This document shows positions 34,896 through 44,214 of a stretch of 64,000 bases of DNA, one piece after another; the stretch's first letter is position 1; every line of letters starts with the position of its first letter. The notes under the pieces are model-generated. The model ran no database searches. It worked only from the letters and a program-made list of their open reading frames with translations, and had not been told where the DNA came from. A program made the position numbers and the translations under genes. Where the stretch lies: positions 186,001 to 250,000 of the forward strand of contig NZ_CP071528.1 of assembly GCF_023921225.1 (NCBI RefSeq), written 5' to 3'. Source of the DNA: Legionella lytica (GTDB taxonomy: Bacteria > Pseudomonadota > Gammaproteobacteria > Legionellales > Legionellaceae).

Positions 34896-35475
34896 GCCAA
34901 CAATCGTTAATCGCTCTATGCCCATCATAAAAGTATCCTAGTTTCCAGTTAAGGTAATCAAGCTTTGAACTTTCATAGCTTCGCTCTTTCCAATCAATGT
35001 CTTTTATTGTGCAACCGAAAGGGAGAGAGATAACTTTAGTTCGAATATCGTCAGGAGTTTGTAATTCTAAAAAATTACGGTCAAATTGAGCATTGTGACA
35101 TATGATTACATGGGTACCATTAAGTACTTGTAAAACAAAATCCCAATTAATTGTTTTTCCAACTACATCTTCGTTCCGAATACCCGTAATTTTAGTAATT
35201 TCTGGAGGTATTGGTTTTCCTGGATCGTTGAGTTCGTTATAAGAATGCTTAATTTCAAGAATTCCTTCCTCGTTGGAAAATGAAAATGAAAGCAACCCAA
35301 TTTCAATGATTTCATCCTGGGTGGCATCGATACCCATTGTCTCCAAATCAATAATGGCCGCGACAAATACCTTAGATGCAGGTCCAGGAACAATGTTGTT
35401 TAGCTGCATTGGCACTCGTTTTAAAACTTGAAAGTCGGGATGTTTTGATAGTGTATTAATGGCTTGTTCAATCAT
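34873..35475 (-). CDS. DEDDh 3'-5' exonuclease (DnaQ-like), C-terminus altered by transposon
   Basis: 200 aa. Exonuclease fold: ExoI AAIIDLETMGIDA (Asp and Glu metal ligands, about residues 41-44), ExoII CHNAQFDRNFL (about 132-142), ExoIII DGHRAINDCW with His and Asp (about 184-192). It resembles the epsilon proofreading subunit/RNase T superfamily and is preceded by a short N-terminal helix. The last 7 codons (LKLQTRY) and the stop lie inside the transposon's inverted repeat. So the insertion replaced the natural C-terminus, but all catalytic residues are kept. Activity may persist; substrate and role are unknown. Confidence 0.88.
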   Translation of the reverse strand: MIEQAINTLSKHPDFQVLKRVPMQLNNIVPGPASKVFVAAIIDLETMGIDATQDEIIEIGLLSFSFSNEEGILEIKHSYNELNDPGKPIPPEITKITGIRNEDVVGKTINWDFVLQVLNGTHVIICHNAQFDRNFLELQTPDDIRTKVISLPFGCTIKDIDWKERSYESSKLDYLNWKLGYFYDGHRAINDCWLKLQTRY

Positions 35476-35596
35476 AAGAATATTTAGGGTTTATTAAAAA
35501 ATTTCAGATAGGTTAAATGGTAACGCAGAATTTAAAAGGGCGTTAGTATTAAGGAGCCTTAATTCGATTTTTGTGAACACGAATCTGAACGAAAAT

Positions 35597-35674
35597 TGAA
35601 AGGTATGGTTCCATAGGGCACCGTCAATTAAATTATTGTTCTAGACTGTAATTTATTTATCGGAAAAATAGAAT
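35597..35674. repeat. About 80-bp inverted repeat, arm A
   Basis: Matches the reverse complement of 39344-39424 with a handful of differences (shared words include GGTATGGTTCCATAGGGCAC and TTCTAGACTGTAATTTATTT). The pair flanks the 3.7-kb segment with the DUF1566 protein, the AHH remnant and the 253-aa unknown protein. Confidence 0.85.
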
Positions 35675-35700
35675 GTTAGAATAAAACGAAAAATATGACT

Positions 35701-35764
35701 AAAAACTGTCCGGAAATTTCTGAGGTTCCGGGCTAGAACCTCAGAATGCTGGTGTCCAGTTTTT
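35701..35764 (-). terminator. Terminator of the Ig-like/DUF1566 protein gene
   Basis: An inner 9-bp stem (35720-35728 with 35736-35744) nests in an outer AAAAACTG/CAGTTTTT pairing. Read on the minus strand it lies 20 to 80 nt after the stop codon at 35784 and ends in a T-run. Confidence 0.65.
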
Positions 35765-35783
35765 CGAGGAAGGATCAGGTTAG

Positions 35784-37535
35784 TTAATAATCGATAGCTT
35801 GGACACAGCGCACCCTAACAAAGGGGTAGCCTTTCCAGTCAGGATAGCTCAAACCGTTGGCGAAATACTTATACAGTGCCCTACCTGCATCGACCTCGGT
35901 TGAAGTCCATAAGGAATCGGTGGTGAAACCACCAAAGCCAGGTACGTACAAGTTGTTATACACTGCGTCGAGCTCATCCGTTGCCGGTAAATACCAAGTC
36001 CCAGAAGGCACGGTCATACCTGATGAGATGGTATTGAGGTAACAATACCCTGCCGCATTGGTTGGAGGATCTTGTGCGCCAATTGAATTAATAATTATAT
36101 AAGTGTTGCCCAAAGCATTTAAATATTGCCCGTCTGTGTTTGAGGTGGCGCCAGTCAGGGGGCAAGTCCCTAGAGTGCAACCACTCGCATCCCACAAAAT
36201 ATTAGTGCTACTATCTGCAGTATCAACAACATAAGAGGTACCCGTAGTAGTACTCGTTGGTGTGACTGAGTAAACCAAATAGCCTTGATAACTGAACGCA
36301 ATTGCGGGTGATTGCACGGCCGGAGTAACATTATCCGCAGCAAAAGCTATGGTATTGGTTACATTGGGCTGGCTTGCGTTAAAGGTTAGAGTGCAGGTAT
36401 TTCCAGGTCCAGGGGCTGGAGCAATATCCCCACAGCTTCCACTTGCATTTACCCCATTCCATCCCGAAGGAAGGGAGTAAGTAACATTATAGGCTGTAGT
36501 GCTTCCTGTGTTGGTTATCTCGAGTTGTACACCAGCTACCGGTGGGCTGACAGCAATCACCGCAGGAGAAGTAAGCGCAGTAATGCTTAACGTAGTTGCT
36601 GTAGCTGGGATTACCGTGATGTCTTCCATTATAACATTGGTGTTACTACCTGCAATCGTTGCCGAAGTGTTTCCAAGAGATGTACCCGAAGTAAAGGTTA
36701 ATTGGCAGGTGTCATTTGGCGCCATAGGTGATGCACAGCTACCTGAAACATTAATGCCAAGGCCTGGTGCAGTTGAAATACCCACCTCATATGCATCAAC
36801 AGGACCATTATTGGTAATCGTCACTATTTGGCTCGCACCTCCTTGGGCAAGGTTGAATACAGTAGGAGTAGCGCTAATAGTCGCTTGGTCTACTGATACC
36901 GAAACAGAAACTACATTGGTATTACTGCCTTTAATTGCAATACTAGTAGATGACATGACGCCTGATGCGGTGAAGGTTATGGTACAGGTACCCCCTGGTG
37001 CGACTGAACTGCAATTGCTGTAGCTTGCATTTAATGCCCCACCAGTCCCACTTAAATCTGCAGCAATGTTATTGGCATTTATCAAAGAAGAGGCGTTATT
37101 GGTGATGGTAATAATTCCGGTATTGCCGGGGGGTACTGTAGTTAAATTTAGCGAGGTCGGTGACGCGTTAATTATCGCCTGAGAGGGCGTGCTGGAATTT
37201 AAATGAATTGTAGTCGAGGTGGTATTGTTGGTGCTAAACAGGCAATAGCCATTGGGATAAGGGGTACAACCTGTTGCAGTATACCCCGGGGTCAGTACTT
37301 TAATTCCTGCGGCAGGATATTGATGCACTGCTGTAGATCTAATATGTAAATCCTCAGCGTTAACATGATATTTTTGGCACGATAAAGGGCCTTTACCGTT
37401 TAAGCATAAAATGATATCGACTGAGGCGGCAGTCCCAGATTCTGCAATATTAAATAGAAGTCCTGATTTGGCATACGTCATTGAGCTAAGCATTATCATT
37501 ATGGCAATGAATAGATTATTCCCCAATTGTTTCAT
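35784..37535 (-). CDS. Secreted Ig-like repeat protein with C-terminal DUF1566 domain
   Basis: 583 aa with a Sec signal peptide (MKQLGNNLFIAIMIMLSSMT, cut near YAK). About residues 130-400 hold three immunoglobulin-like beta repeats of about 90 aa (TITNNGPVDAYEVG..., SGSC...TCQLTFT, NTSATIAGSNTNV). The C-terminal 150 aa are a DUF1566-type domain (TWYLPATDELDAVYNNL, LWTSTE, VRVRCVQAIDY), as in the C-terminus of Legionella surface proteins such as Lcl. The ATG has AAGGA 7 nt upstream. The paralogue at 51432-53252 shares the architecture. It probably acts at the cell surface in adhesion. Repeat-rich Thr/Ser/Asn composition also makes a spurious antisense ORF. Confidence 0.88.
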   Translation of the reverse strand: MKQLGNNLFIAIMIMLSSMTYAKSGLLFNIAESGTAASVDIILCLNGKGPLSCQKYHVNAEDLHIRSTAVHQYPAAGIKVLTPGYTATGCTPYPNGYCLFSTNNTTSTTIHLNSSTPSQAIINASPTSLNLTTVPPGNTGIITITNNASSLINANNIAADLSGTGGALNASYSNCSSVAPGGTCTITFTASGVMSSTSIAIKGSNTNVVSVSVSVDQATISATPTVFNLAQGGASQIVTITNNGPVDAYEVGISTAPGLGINVSGSCASPMAPNDTCQLTFTSGTSLGNTSATIAGSNTNVIMEDITVIPATATTLSITALTSPAVIAVSPPVAGVQLEITNTGSTTAYNVTYSLPSGWNGVNASGSCGDIAPAPGPGNTCTLTFNASQPNVTNTIAFAADNVTPAVQSPAIAFSYQGYLVYSVTPTSTTTGTSYVVDTADSSTNILWDASGCTLGTCPLTGATSNTDGQYLNALGNTYIIINSIGAQDPPTNAAGYCYLNTISSGMTVPSGTWYLPATDELDAVYNNLYVPGFGGFTTDSLWTSTEVDAGRALYKYFANGLSYPDWKGYPFVRVRCVQAIDY

Positions 37536-37779
37536 TCTCTGTCCTTAATTTCTTGATGGTTATTCTTGTGAGGAGCCAACGACCGAATTTGGGTTGGCAG
37601 ATTGCCCTGCTAACAACACCCTACGCTTAATAAGCATTAAAAGAACTCCTTTTGCATTTATAAAATATTTGGAACGGAGCACTAACATAACAAGAAAACA
37701 GTATAAATAAAACATACCATACGAAATGTGATTGAATTCAATTGATTGCAACTAATCAGGCTTTCCCTTAAGAAACAAG

Positions 37780-38305
37780 CTAGCTACATCTTAAATAGTG
37801 CGTCGATGCGTTCATTGATTGCCAGGCTTGATTGAAATGGTGAGATTCGATTAAAGAAACAGCAATATCCATTTGTCTAGCTATTTTCTCACTGTAATCA
37901 TTTGTATGTCTTGCTATATGAATAGAGCGGCTCGGATGTTGATTAGCTTGTGTAGGCAAATAAATTTTATTTATTCGGGAATTATAATTTTCCAGATAAT
38001 TGCCAAAGCTCATAATTTGCTGTTTGCCGGTTTTTATTACTGACAATGTGATGGTATTGAAAACCTGGGGTTATCGCTGTGCGATTAAATGACTCAGGGT
38101 TTTGATTTACATTAGCCCGAGTCTGCAGGTTTACCCCACCATACACAAAAAATGAATAACGGGACAAGCCGTCAGTTGACTCTTTTTCTTCACGTCTAAT
38201 GCTTGCAGGGACCCAGTAGCAAACTCCTTCATTATCCTCTTCCGGCTCTTCTTGTTCTGCAAAGGCTAATCTCTGGTATGAGCGATTGCATTGCTCATAC
38301 TCAGT
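37780..38305 (-). pseudogene. AHH-type (HNH/ENDO VII fold) nuclease remnant with frameshift
   Basis: The open frame from 38305 (after a TGA at 38306-38308, no ATG) reads EYEQCNRSYQRLAF, YWVPASIRREEKESTDGLSR, then NRTAITPGFQYHHIVSNKNR and TANYELWQLSGK, and hits a stop. One base fewer in the A-run (plus-strand T-run 37988-37991) puts it in frame with NYNSRINKIYLPTQ, HPSRSIHIARHTNDYSEKIA, ending at 37780. YHHIVSNKN..T..ELW.LSG...S..N.IYLP....HP..SIH..RH...Y is the pattern of AHH nuclease domains, often toxin tips of secreted proteins. The N-terminal part is missing. Either a decayed toxin/effector or, less likely, programmed slippage. Confidence 0.72.
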
Positions 38306-38359
38306 TCATTTTCTCAGTATAGGGCTCATGCCGTAGCATGGTATTTGTTGGATAAGCTC

Positions 38360-39121
38360 TTAGTCTAGAAAAAATATATTGCTAAAACTATTTAAAGCGA
38401 TATCATCAGTTTTGCAGAGCACAATACAAAAACGTTTAATTCCTGTTCTATCTGATATAAAACGGTAGGCACAAACTTTGTAATATCCTGGTTCAATGTC
38501 CATGAAAAAACATTTCTTTAAATCGATGCCCATATACATAAAATCGGCGACAGATAGTTTTCCAGAGGGGAAATGCATAATTGCAGTTTCGAGTATCGTA
38601 TCGACACGTTTAAATTCATTTTCTGCAAGAAGAGGCTCTGCTGCTTCAACAAGTCTAATTTCAATCTTAGTCGACTCATAAATAGCATCACAAATAATAT
38701 AAGCTTTTCCCTGATTCACTAAATATACGTCTTCTGGAGTCCCTTGCATTTCTAAAATTTCTGAATGATATTGTGTATCCGCGATTATAAGAGTTCGGTC
38801 AAGGGCTATTTTTTTTGATTTACTTATGAGCAATTTAATATCAGCATTGTTTGTTAGTTCTAACCTCTTGGTAATTATCTTAGTCAAATATAGAATACAG
38901 TCTGTTGGCTGACACTTAGCGTTTATAGCCTGTCTTAATATAGATATATAAAATTGAAGGTGATCAACATTATCAGTTGCTTCAAAACCATTGCATACAT
39001 CATAGGCAAGTTGGCTTAATTTTTTCTTACGAGTCCTAATATCCATCGAAGATAATTTTTCCCAACTTAAGCGAAGTTCATCATAGGTTCTAACAGGCGG
39101 AATATAGCTTTTTTTCTGCAT
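38360..39121 (-). CDS. Unknown protein (253 aa)
   Basis: I recognise no family. The N-terminal 130 residues look alpha-helical (SWEKLSSMDIRTRKKKLSQL, ILRQAINAKCQ), the C-terminal half mixed alpha/beta with several Cys. There is no signal peptide or transmembrane segment. It lies between the AHH nuclease remnant (54 nt beyond its 3' end) and the right arm of the 80-bp inverted repeat, on the same strand as the remnant. An accessory, effector or immunity-like role is conceivable because it precedes a nuclease remnant, but nothing in the protein itself shows it. Confidence 0.75.
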   Translation of the reverse strand: MQKKSYIPPVRTYDELRLSWEKLSSMDIRTRKKKLSQLAYDVCNGFEATDNVDHLQFYISILRQAINAKCQPTDCILYLTKIITKRLELTNNADIKLLISKSKKIALDRTLIIADTQYHSEILEMQGTPEDVYLVNQGKAYIICDAIYESTKIEIRLVEAAEPLLAENEFKRVDTILETAIMHFPSGKLSVADFMYMGIDLKKCFFMDIEPGYYKVCAYRFISDRTGIKRFCIVLCKTDDIALNSFSNIFFLD

Positions 39122-39343
39122 ATAATACTCTATAAATGTTATTTATGACCTTATTGTAGAGTTTAGCAGTTTAAATAACAAATACCTTCCTTAAGTGGGT
39201 TGGCCGCTCTATTACCTCCCATATCTCATTATCTGAGTTGTAACTGGGACTTTTGAATATTAACCGCTAAATGTCACTGAAGAGCGAGCCTAGGGATATT
39301 TTGCTTGGAGTACCTTTTCGTTACAATGCTTGTCAAACCCCAA

Positions 39344-39424
39344 CATCCTATTTTTCCTATAAATAAATTACAGTCTAGAACAATAGTTTAATTAGACAGT
39401 GCCCTATGGAACCATACCTTTCAA
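39344..39424. repeat. About 80-bp inverted repeat, arm B
   Basis: Inverted partner of 35597-35674, located between the 253-aa unknown protein and the protease-like gene. Confidence 0.85.
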
Positions 39425-39488
39425 GCGGAGACGGCAAATAACGTTCGGCAGGAATAATAGATACAAATTTTCTTTAAACCTGCGTCAA

Positions 39489-40778
39489 TTAAAGTGAAGC
39501 CGTTGATGGTAAGTCTAAAGTTTTGCTCTCTGCTGATTTAGAAATATTTTGTAAAAGAGTTTCTGTAGTGCTATGACTTGTCATTTTTGAACCAATAAAA
39601 TGAAGTCCAGTGCCTCTGTTGAGCATTAAACTGTGATTTTTGTTTTCAAGAATCGCATCTACTCGCTGTTTTACTTCCTCTGCAGGTAAAGTATCTAATT
39701 CTTCGACTAAAAATTTTATTTCGTTAGCTTTAATTTTCCCTTTGATTTCACTTCCTTCACTTAGCTTTTGACCATATTCTCTTAAAGCAGTAATGGTTTT
39801 TTCTAATTCATCTGAATGCTCAACCTTTGAAGCTTTAGGTGATTTTTGAATGCAGCCCATATCGGTTAATCCAGAAAAAAGATCCTGATTAGGATTATTT
39901 TCATAAGGTAATTTATATACAGTGATAAAATTAACCTCTGCATTGCTGGCTTGGGCCTGATGCCGTAGATGACCAGCCAAGAAATTAACTGCATCCTCTC
40001 GTGTATCAAAGCGAACTATTCCGTAATTATTTTCGTAATATTCAATACTGTCACCGACCATTCTTAATCCCGTAGAATGAAAACCGTCGGTTAAAAAATT
40101 AAAGTTGAAAATCGTTTTCTCATCCAGATCTCTTAATGCGTTCCAAATTGCATCCCTCATTTTTTGTTCTTGTTGTACGGATAAATACCACCCAACTCTT
40201 CTAAAAACAATATCCATCACGGTGAAATTAGTTTGATAGGTGTCATATAGTTTTTTACTTGAGGCTTGGGAGAGATTCTCTAAACGACCTTCAGAGGCCA
40301 ATTTTCCGTATTCATGAGTATGTCCCCAACAATATCCCTGAAAATCGGATCCTTTAAAGGGATCATTCGATTGGTTAAAAGGTATATAGTGGGTTGCATA
40401 TTCCTTTGCAAGATCATGATAATGATCATTATTTACATAGTTATCATAATCATTTATTTGTGCATTGGCAGTTGTTTGAATATCCTTAAGAATCAAACGA
40501 ATGAATGTAAAACTAGGTTCATTGTTAATTGCCGCTTGTTGATCAATATCTTGCTCTATTGATTCAATGCCATTAACTACTTTTGCTAATTGCATTAGGT
40601 CATATTTTTTACGCAATTCAAAGATATCTTCACCACTGTCTTTATTTTCTTTTAAAAAATCGACAAAGTTAGGACTGCTGGCTTCTAATTCCAAATTTTT
40701 TAAATCTTGCTCCAATTTTTTAGCAAAGGCTTTATCTTTTATATTCTTGACGTATTTATAGCAATCAGAGTAGTGCAT
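39489..40778 (-). CDS. Putative papain-like cysteine protease (YopT/C58-like), effector candidate
   Basis: 429 aa, no signal peptide. The order of likely catalytic motifs is Cys150 in FQGYCWGHTHEYG, His234 in DGFHSTGLRMVGDSIEYYEN and the acidic/Asn pair in YYENNYGIVRFDT (about 248-251). It mimics the C58/YopT and papain-like Cys...His...(D)xNxG layout, in which a strand after the His ends in an N-G turn. This is a motif-based inference, as overall similarity cannot be tested here. C-terminal residues about 330-429 are helical and Ser/Thr-rich, with LDLPSTASL at the end. In a Legionella-like genome a cytosolic cysteine protease of this size suggests a translocated effector. Alternative: a deamidase or transglutaminase of the same fold. 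Confidence 0.6.
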   Translation of the reverse strand: MHYSDCYKYVKNIKDKAFAKKLEQDLKNLELEASSPNFVDFLKENKDSGEDIFELRKKYDLMQLAKVVNGIESIEQDIDQQAAINNEPSFTFIRLILKDIQTTANAQINDYDNYVNNDHYHDLAKEYATHYIPFNQSNDPFKGSDFQGYCWGHTHEYGKLASEGRLENLSQASSKKLYDTYQTNFTVMDIVFRRVGWYLSVQQEQKMRDAIWNALRDLDEKTIFNFNFLTDGFHSTGLRMVGDSIEYYENNYGIVRFDTREDAVNFLAGHLRHQAQASNAEVNFITVYKLPYENNPNQDLFSGLTDMGCIQKSPKASKVEHSDELEKTITALREYGQKLSEGSEIKGKIKANEIKFLVEELDTLPAEEVKQRVDAILENKNHSLMLNRGTGLHFIGSKMTSHSTTETLLQNISKSAESKTLDLPSTASL

Positions 40779-40936
40779 ATTAAACCATATAATTGATGTT
40801 TAATTAATCTTATTGTAGCTTAAAATTAATCGGGTAGGTCTAAAGTAGGTACATTTTAGTGTTATGAACTGATGATAGCTTATTAAAATGAAAGAAAAAC
40901 GGGTAAACAAGGGGGAATGTCGAGGGTATATGGAAA

Positions 40937-40966
40937 CCCCAACCTGCTCTGATTAGGAGGCTGGGG
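40937..40966 (-). terminator. Terminator of the 1079-aa protein gene
   Basis: Stem 40937-40945 with 40958-40966 (CCCCAGCCT with AGGTTGGGG on the minus strand, one G-T pair), followed by TTTCC. It lies 9 nt after the stop at 40975. Confidence 0.65.
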
Positions 40967-40974
40967 AGCAAATA

Positions 40975-43900
40975 TCATTTTAAATTAGGTGCCAATGCAC
41001 ATTTTTCAGAAAACAACTCACTAAGATGGGTAAACTTCATCGTTTCCAAATTGGAAGTGATTAGTTGTTTTAGTTTAACATCCTTATTATAAAGATCATT
41101 ATTTAAGAAAGAAGCATCAGGATGATCACCGTCCTTTAATCCTATAAGTGCGGATTGTAGCTGAGTAGCAGCCATCTTTCTTGCTCCCTTGCTGTAATCT
41201 CGATAATTAAAAAACGAGATCTCGGCTTCCTTGTCTAAAGCACTTAGATATTCCCCCAACCCGTTAATGAATTTGGTTAAATCATCAAGAGAAACTTCCA
41301 CGTTATCTGGCATGATAAGGACTACTTCTTCCTCATCCTTTAGGTCGTCTTGAGCGTCCTCATTAACAATAGGGGATTCTGTGTCTAATAATAGCCAGGA
41401 AGATCCCATTAAATCCCTTTTTTCCAATTTTTCCCAGTCATTGAAACTTAAATCAATACTGGGTACTTTAAATGCGCCAAACTGAAATATAGATTCCAAC
41501 ACGTTTAGTTGTTCTTCTTTATTGGTGGCTAAAATTTCATCCAACTCTGCTTCGTATTCTGATAATAATAGATCCACTTGCTCGAGTTCTTCTGATTTAA
41601 AAGGACCTTCTGCTGTTTTAATCGGAACCTCTCTGTCTAATGCAGCTACTTGTAGACGTAAACCTTTAATTTCCTTTATGCAGTCATGAATGTAACTTGC
41701 TAACGCTCCTGTCTTTTTCAAGGTATTTCTTTCTGAGAGAGATACCATAAATGCTTTTGTTGTTGTAATTGTGTCTTTTATTTTTGCTACATACTCCGCG
41801 GTTGTTTCAGGTGGTAACTCCTCAGCGGATTTTCCGTATGAAAATATAGTTTTCTCACCTTTGTCGAATAAGAAATCGACAGCCTCTTGCGCGATCATCA
41901 TGCGTGGGGTCAATGGTTTAGAGGCATAAGCCAAATCCACACGAATGGCATCAGCGAGATATTCCAGATCACTAACAGGGCGCTCTCTACCTAGGTATTT
42001 TAAATGAGGACTGTTCTCATCTTCTTGAATAAATAAACCTTGGTGCAAGACGTCATCAAAAACAATCTTGGGCTCAATGTGAAGTTTCTCACGAGCAAAT
42101 CGTTCAATTTCACGTCGTACTTCATTATTAACGCGAGGGTTACTTGGATCAGCCAAATGAGCTAATTGTTTAATCAGCAATGTTCTATATAAAACAAATT
42201 CTTTCGTATTGGCAAAAGGTGTATCCAGGTTAGTGGACTCTTTAATTTGTAGCGGTTTATTCAGTGAATAAAGAAAGTCGAGCGAATGGTTTAAATAATT
42301 TTGAATATTGGCTGGATTAATTTTTGATTCGATGTGAACACTAGGACTGTCGATTCGCAAACCAAGCATCGCACGATAATCGGCATCACCAATAAAGATG
42401 AATTCTTTATTTGGATCCTGAGTCAACGCATAGTTAAACCGCTGCGCAGTAACCAGCATTTGGTAATAGGGATGTAACTCATCCACCGGTGTTTGTGGAG
42501 CAACAATAGGTGCCAAGCTCCTAACTTGCTCCAGATCATGGCTCAAACCACCAAGTCCTCCGGCGCTAACAGGGCGAGTATAAAAATCAACCAATTCTTT
42601 GGGTAAGGCAGTCTGCTGAGTGCCTTGTGGAACTGCAGCAACAATTTCCATCACTTGCTGTTTGATTTTTTCTACGAGGCCAAAACGTTTGATAAAATCT
42701 TGATTATCAGGATGTTTTAAATAAGCTTGAGTATGATCAATAAAATTTTTTAATTTGACTGGGAGGACACCACGCTCTTTCAAGCGCATTTCTGCCACCA
42801 GTAAATCCTGCATTTCTTTGGTTTGTTGCTCACCATTTGTGATAATGCCTTTATGGTGTTCTGATAAATTGATTTCTACTTGCTTGCTATGTCGGTAGCG
42901 TATGGCATATTCCCTAATCCAGGCACTACTCGCACCCATAGCCACTTGCTGACGGCCGCTGTTGAATACATCGAAATAAGTAGCAAACCCTCCTGAGGCG
43001 TGTTGCGCGTTATAGTCTTCTAATTGTTTCAAATCTTTACCCGTAGTGGGGACTACATCTTTAATCAGGCGTTGTAATCGAGTGCTCTCATGGATAATAT
43101 TTTCCCTTGCGTGTTGGAGAGAATCACGATTTTCCTTGTCGCGTTTGAATCGTAAGCCGTCAATATTATTAACAGCAAAGTAGGTCCCTACGGCGGCAAG
43201 ACAGGTAATGACCAAGCCAATAGCGAGAATACCTACGGTGATAGGCCCCCCAACAATGAGAGAAGCCAACCCTAAGGCAATGCCACCTGCTATTAAACCA
43301 CCTATACTGGCTGTTATATAAGGGTGTTTCGCCATGAAACTGGGTTCAACCATTTGGGCTGTTAAGTAACGTAAGCATCGATTCATGAACTCAATCTGCA
43401 TTTGTTGAGTAAATCTTTCTCGCTCTTCAGGCTTGGCAAAATAATTTTTTAGCCAGCTAATAATTTTATATTCTTGTTTTTCACCTTGAATCTTTTGATC
43501 TTGGATGTCATAAATATCAACAAAGGCTTGATTAAATAACTTATTTAACTCATCTAAAAAATAGACTTCAATCGCAGCATTCAGAGTATCTTTATCTAAA
43601 TGTTGGCCACGGGGTAAGTGAGTATCTTCAAAATCCTGACGCATATTTTTCATAGCGTCATTTTCCAATCCCAACAAGAGGCATTCTCTATAGTGGAAAA
43701 GTTTGACCAATTCTTTAGAGAGTTCTTCATATTTTTTATCAGTGAACCCTGCTTTTTTCATTTCAGCATCGAATTCTTTGCGTGCATCGTCATCAGCTGC
43801 TCTTCCAGTGCTGGCTAACCATGCCTGATAGGCTAAATAGCCAGCCCCCGCACCTAGGGCTGCACTAAAAACACCGCCAACGACATTACCAACTCCTAAA

Positions 43901-44214
43901 GGGTTAATAATATCGAGAGGTGCGCTCGCCTTTTGCGAATAATAGGCGGCACCCGCTACGCCAATACCTAAAAGTCCAGCCAAAACCCCTTGACCAATTT
44001 TTGCTGTGGCGGAGGGTTGTTCTATTGCGTAATCCAGATAGAAATTTTGACCTTCACGGTAACTACCCAGCAACTCGACATATCGCTTAACTAATCTTGC
44101 CTGCTCTAGGTTTCCAGCCATCTCAAGATGGGTGATCATATTTTTTTCTAAGTTTTTTCTATGATTTTCTTTAATCACTTCAAAATATTGATCAACACTT
44201 AATTTTTTTGGCAT
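40975..44214 (-). CDS. Large membrane-associated hypothetical protein, effector candidate (1079 aa)
   Basis: I recognise no family. Two Gly/Ala-rich hydrophobic pairs are visible: residues about 72-135 (GVLAGLLGIGVAGAAYY, VVGGVFSAALGAGAGYLAYQAW) and about 305-350 (ITASIGGLIAGGIALGLASLIVGG as two short pieces, ITCLAAVGTYFAV). These look like membrane hairpins. The rest is long, helical and charged with coiled-coil stretches, ending in an acidic region (INEDAQDD, DEEEVVL) and a helical tail. Such glycine-zipper hairpins in very large soluble-like proteins are common in Legionella effectors targeted to host organelles. The ATG at 44214 is the only reasonable start. It is alone on its strand. Confidence 0.8.
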   Translation of the reverse strand: MPKKLSVDQYFEVIKENHRKNLEKNMITHLEMAGNLEQARLVKRYVELLGSYREGQNFYLDYAIEQPSATAKIGQGVLAGLLGIGVAGAAYYSQKASAPLDIINPLGVGNVVGGVFSAALGAGAGYLAYQAWLASTGRAADDDARKEFDAEMKKAGFTDKKYEELSKELVKLFHYRECLLLGLENDAMKNMRQDFEDTHLPRGQHLDKDTLNAAIEVYFLDELNKLFNQAFVDIYDIQDQKIQGEKQEYKIISWLKNYFAKPEERERFTQQMQIEFMNRCLRYLTAQMVEPSFMAKHPYITASIGGLIAGGIALGLASLIVGGPITVGILAIGLVITCLAAVGTYFAVNNIDGLRFKRDKENRDSLQHARENIIHESTRLQRLIKDVVPTTGKDLKQLEDYNAQHASGGFATYFDVFNSGRQQVAMGASSAWIREYAIRYRHSKQVEINLSEHHKGIITNGEQQTKEMQDLLVAEMRLKERGVLPVKLKNFIDHTQAYLKHPDNQDFIKRFGLVEKIKQQVMEIVAAVPQGTQQTALPKELVDFYTRPVSAGGLGGLSHDLEQVRSLAPIVAPQTPVDELHPYYQMLVTAQRFNYALTQDPNKEFIFIGDADYRAMLGLRIDSPSVHIESKINPANIQNYLNHSLDFLYSLNKPLQIKESTNLDTPFANTKEFVLYRTLLIKQLAHLADPSNPRVNNEVRREIERFAREKLHIEPKIVFDDVLHQGLFIQEDENSPHLKYLGRERPVSDLEYLADAIRVDLAYASKPLTPRMMIAQEAVDFLFDKGEKTIFSYGKSAEELPPETTAEYVAKIKDTITTTKAFMVSLSERNTLKKTGALASYIHDCIKEIKGLRLQVAALDREVPIKTAEGPFKSEELEQVDLLLSEYEAELDEILATNKEEQLNVLESIFQFGAFKVPSIDLSFNDWEKLEKRDLMGSSWLLLDTESPIVNEDAQDDLKDEEEVVLIMPDNVEVSLDDLTKFINGLGEYLSALDKEAEISFFNYRDYSKGARKMAATQLQSALIGLKDGDHPDASFLNNDLYNKDVKLKQLITSNLETMKFTHLSELFSEKCALAPNLK

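Noticed and set aside
36499..37023. 174-codon plus-strand ORF opposite the DUF1566 protein gene
   Set aside because: It is antisense to Thr/Ser/Asn/Gly-rich repeats, whose codon bias opens the opposite strand. A similar shadow exists at 52222-52530 opposite the paralogue.
37560..37751. 63-codon minus-strand ORF upstream of the DUF1566 protein gene
   Set aside because: Weak composition, no ribosome-binding site; more likely leader or promoter DNA.
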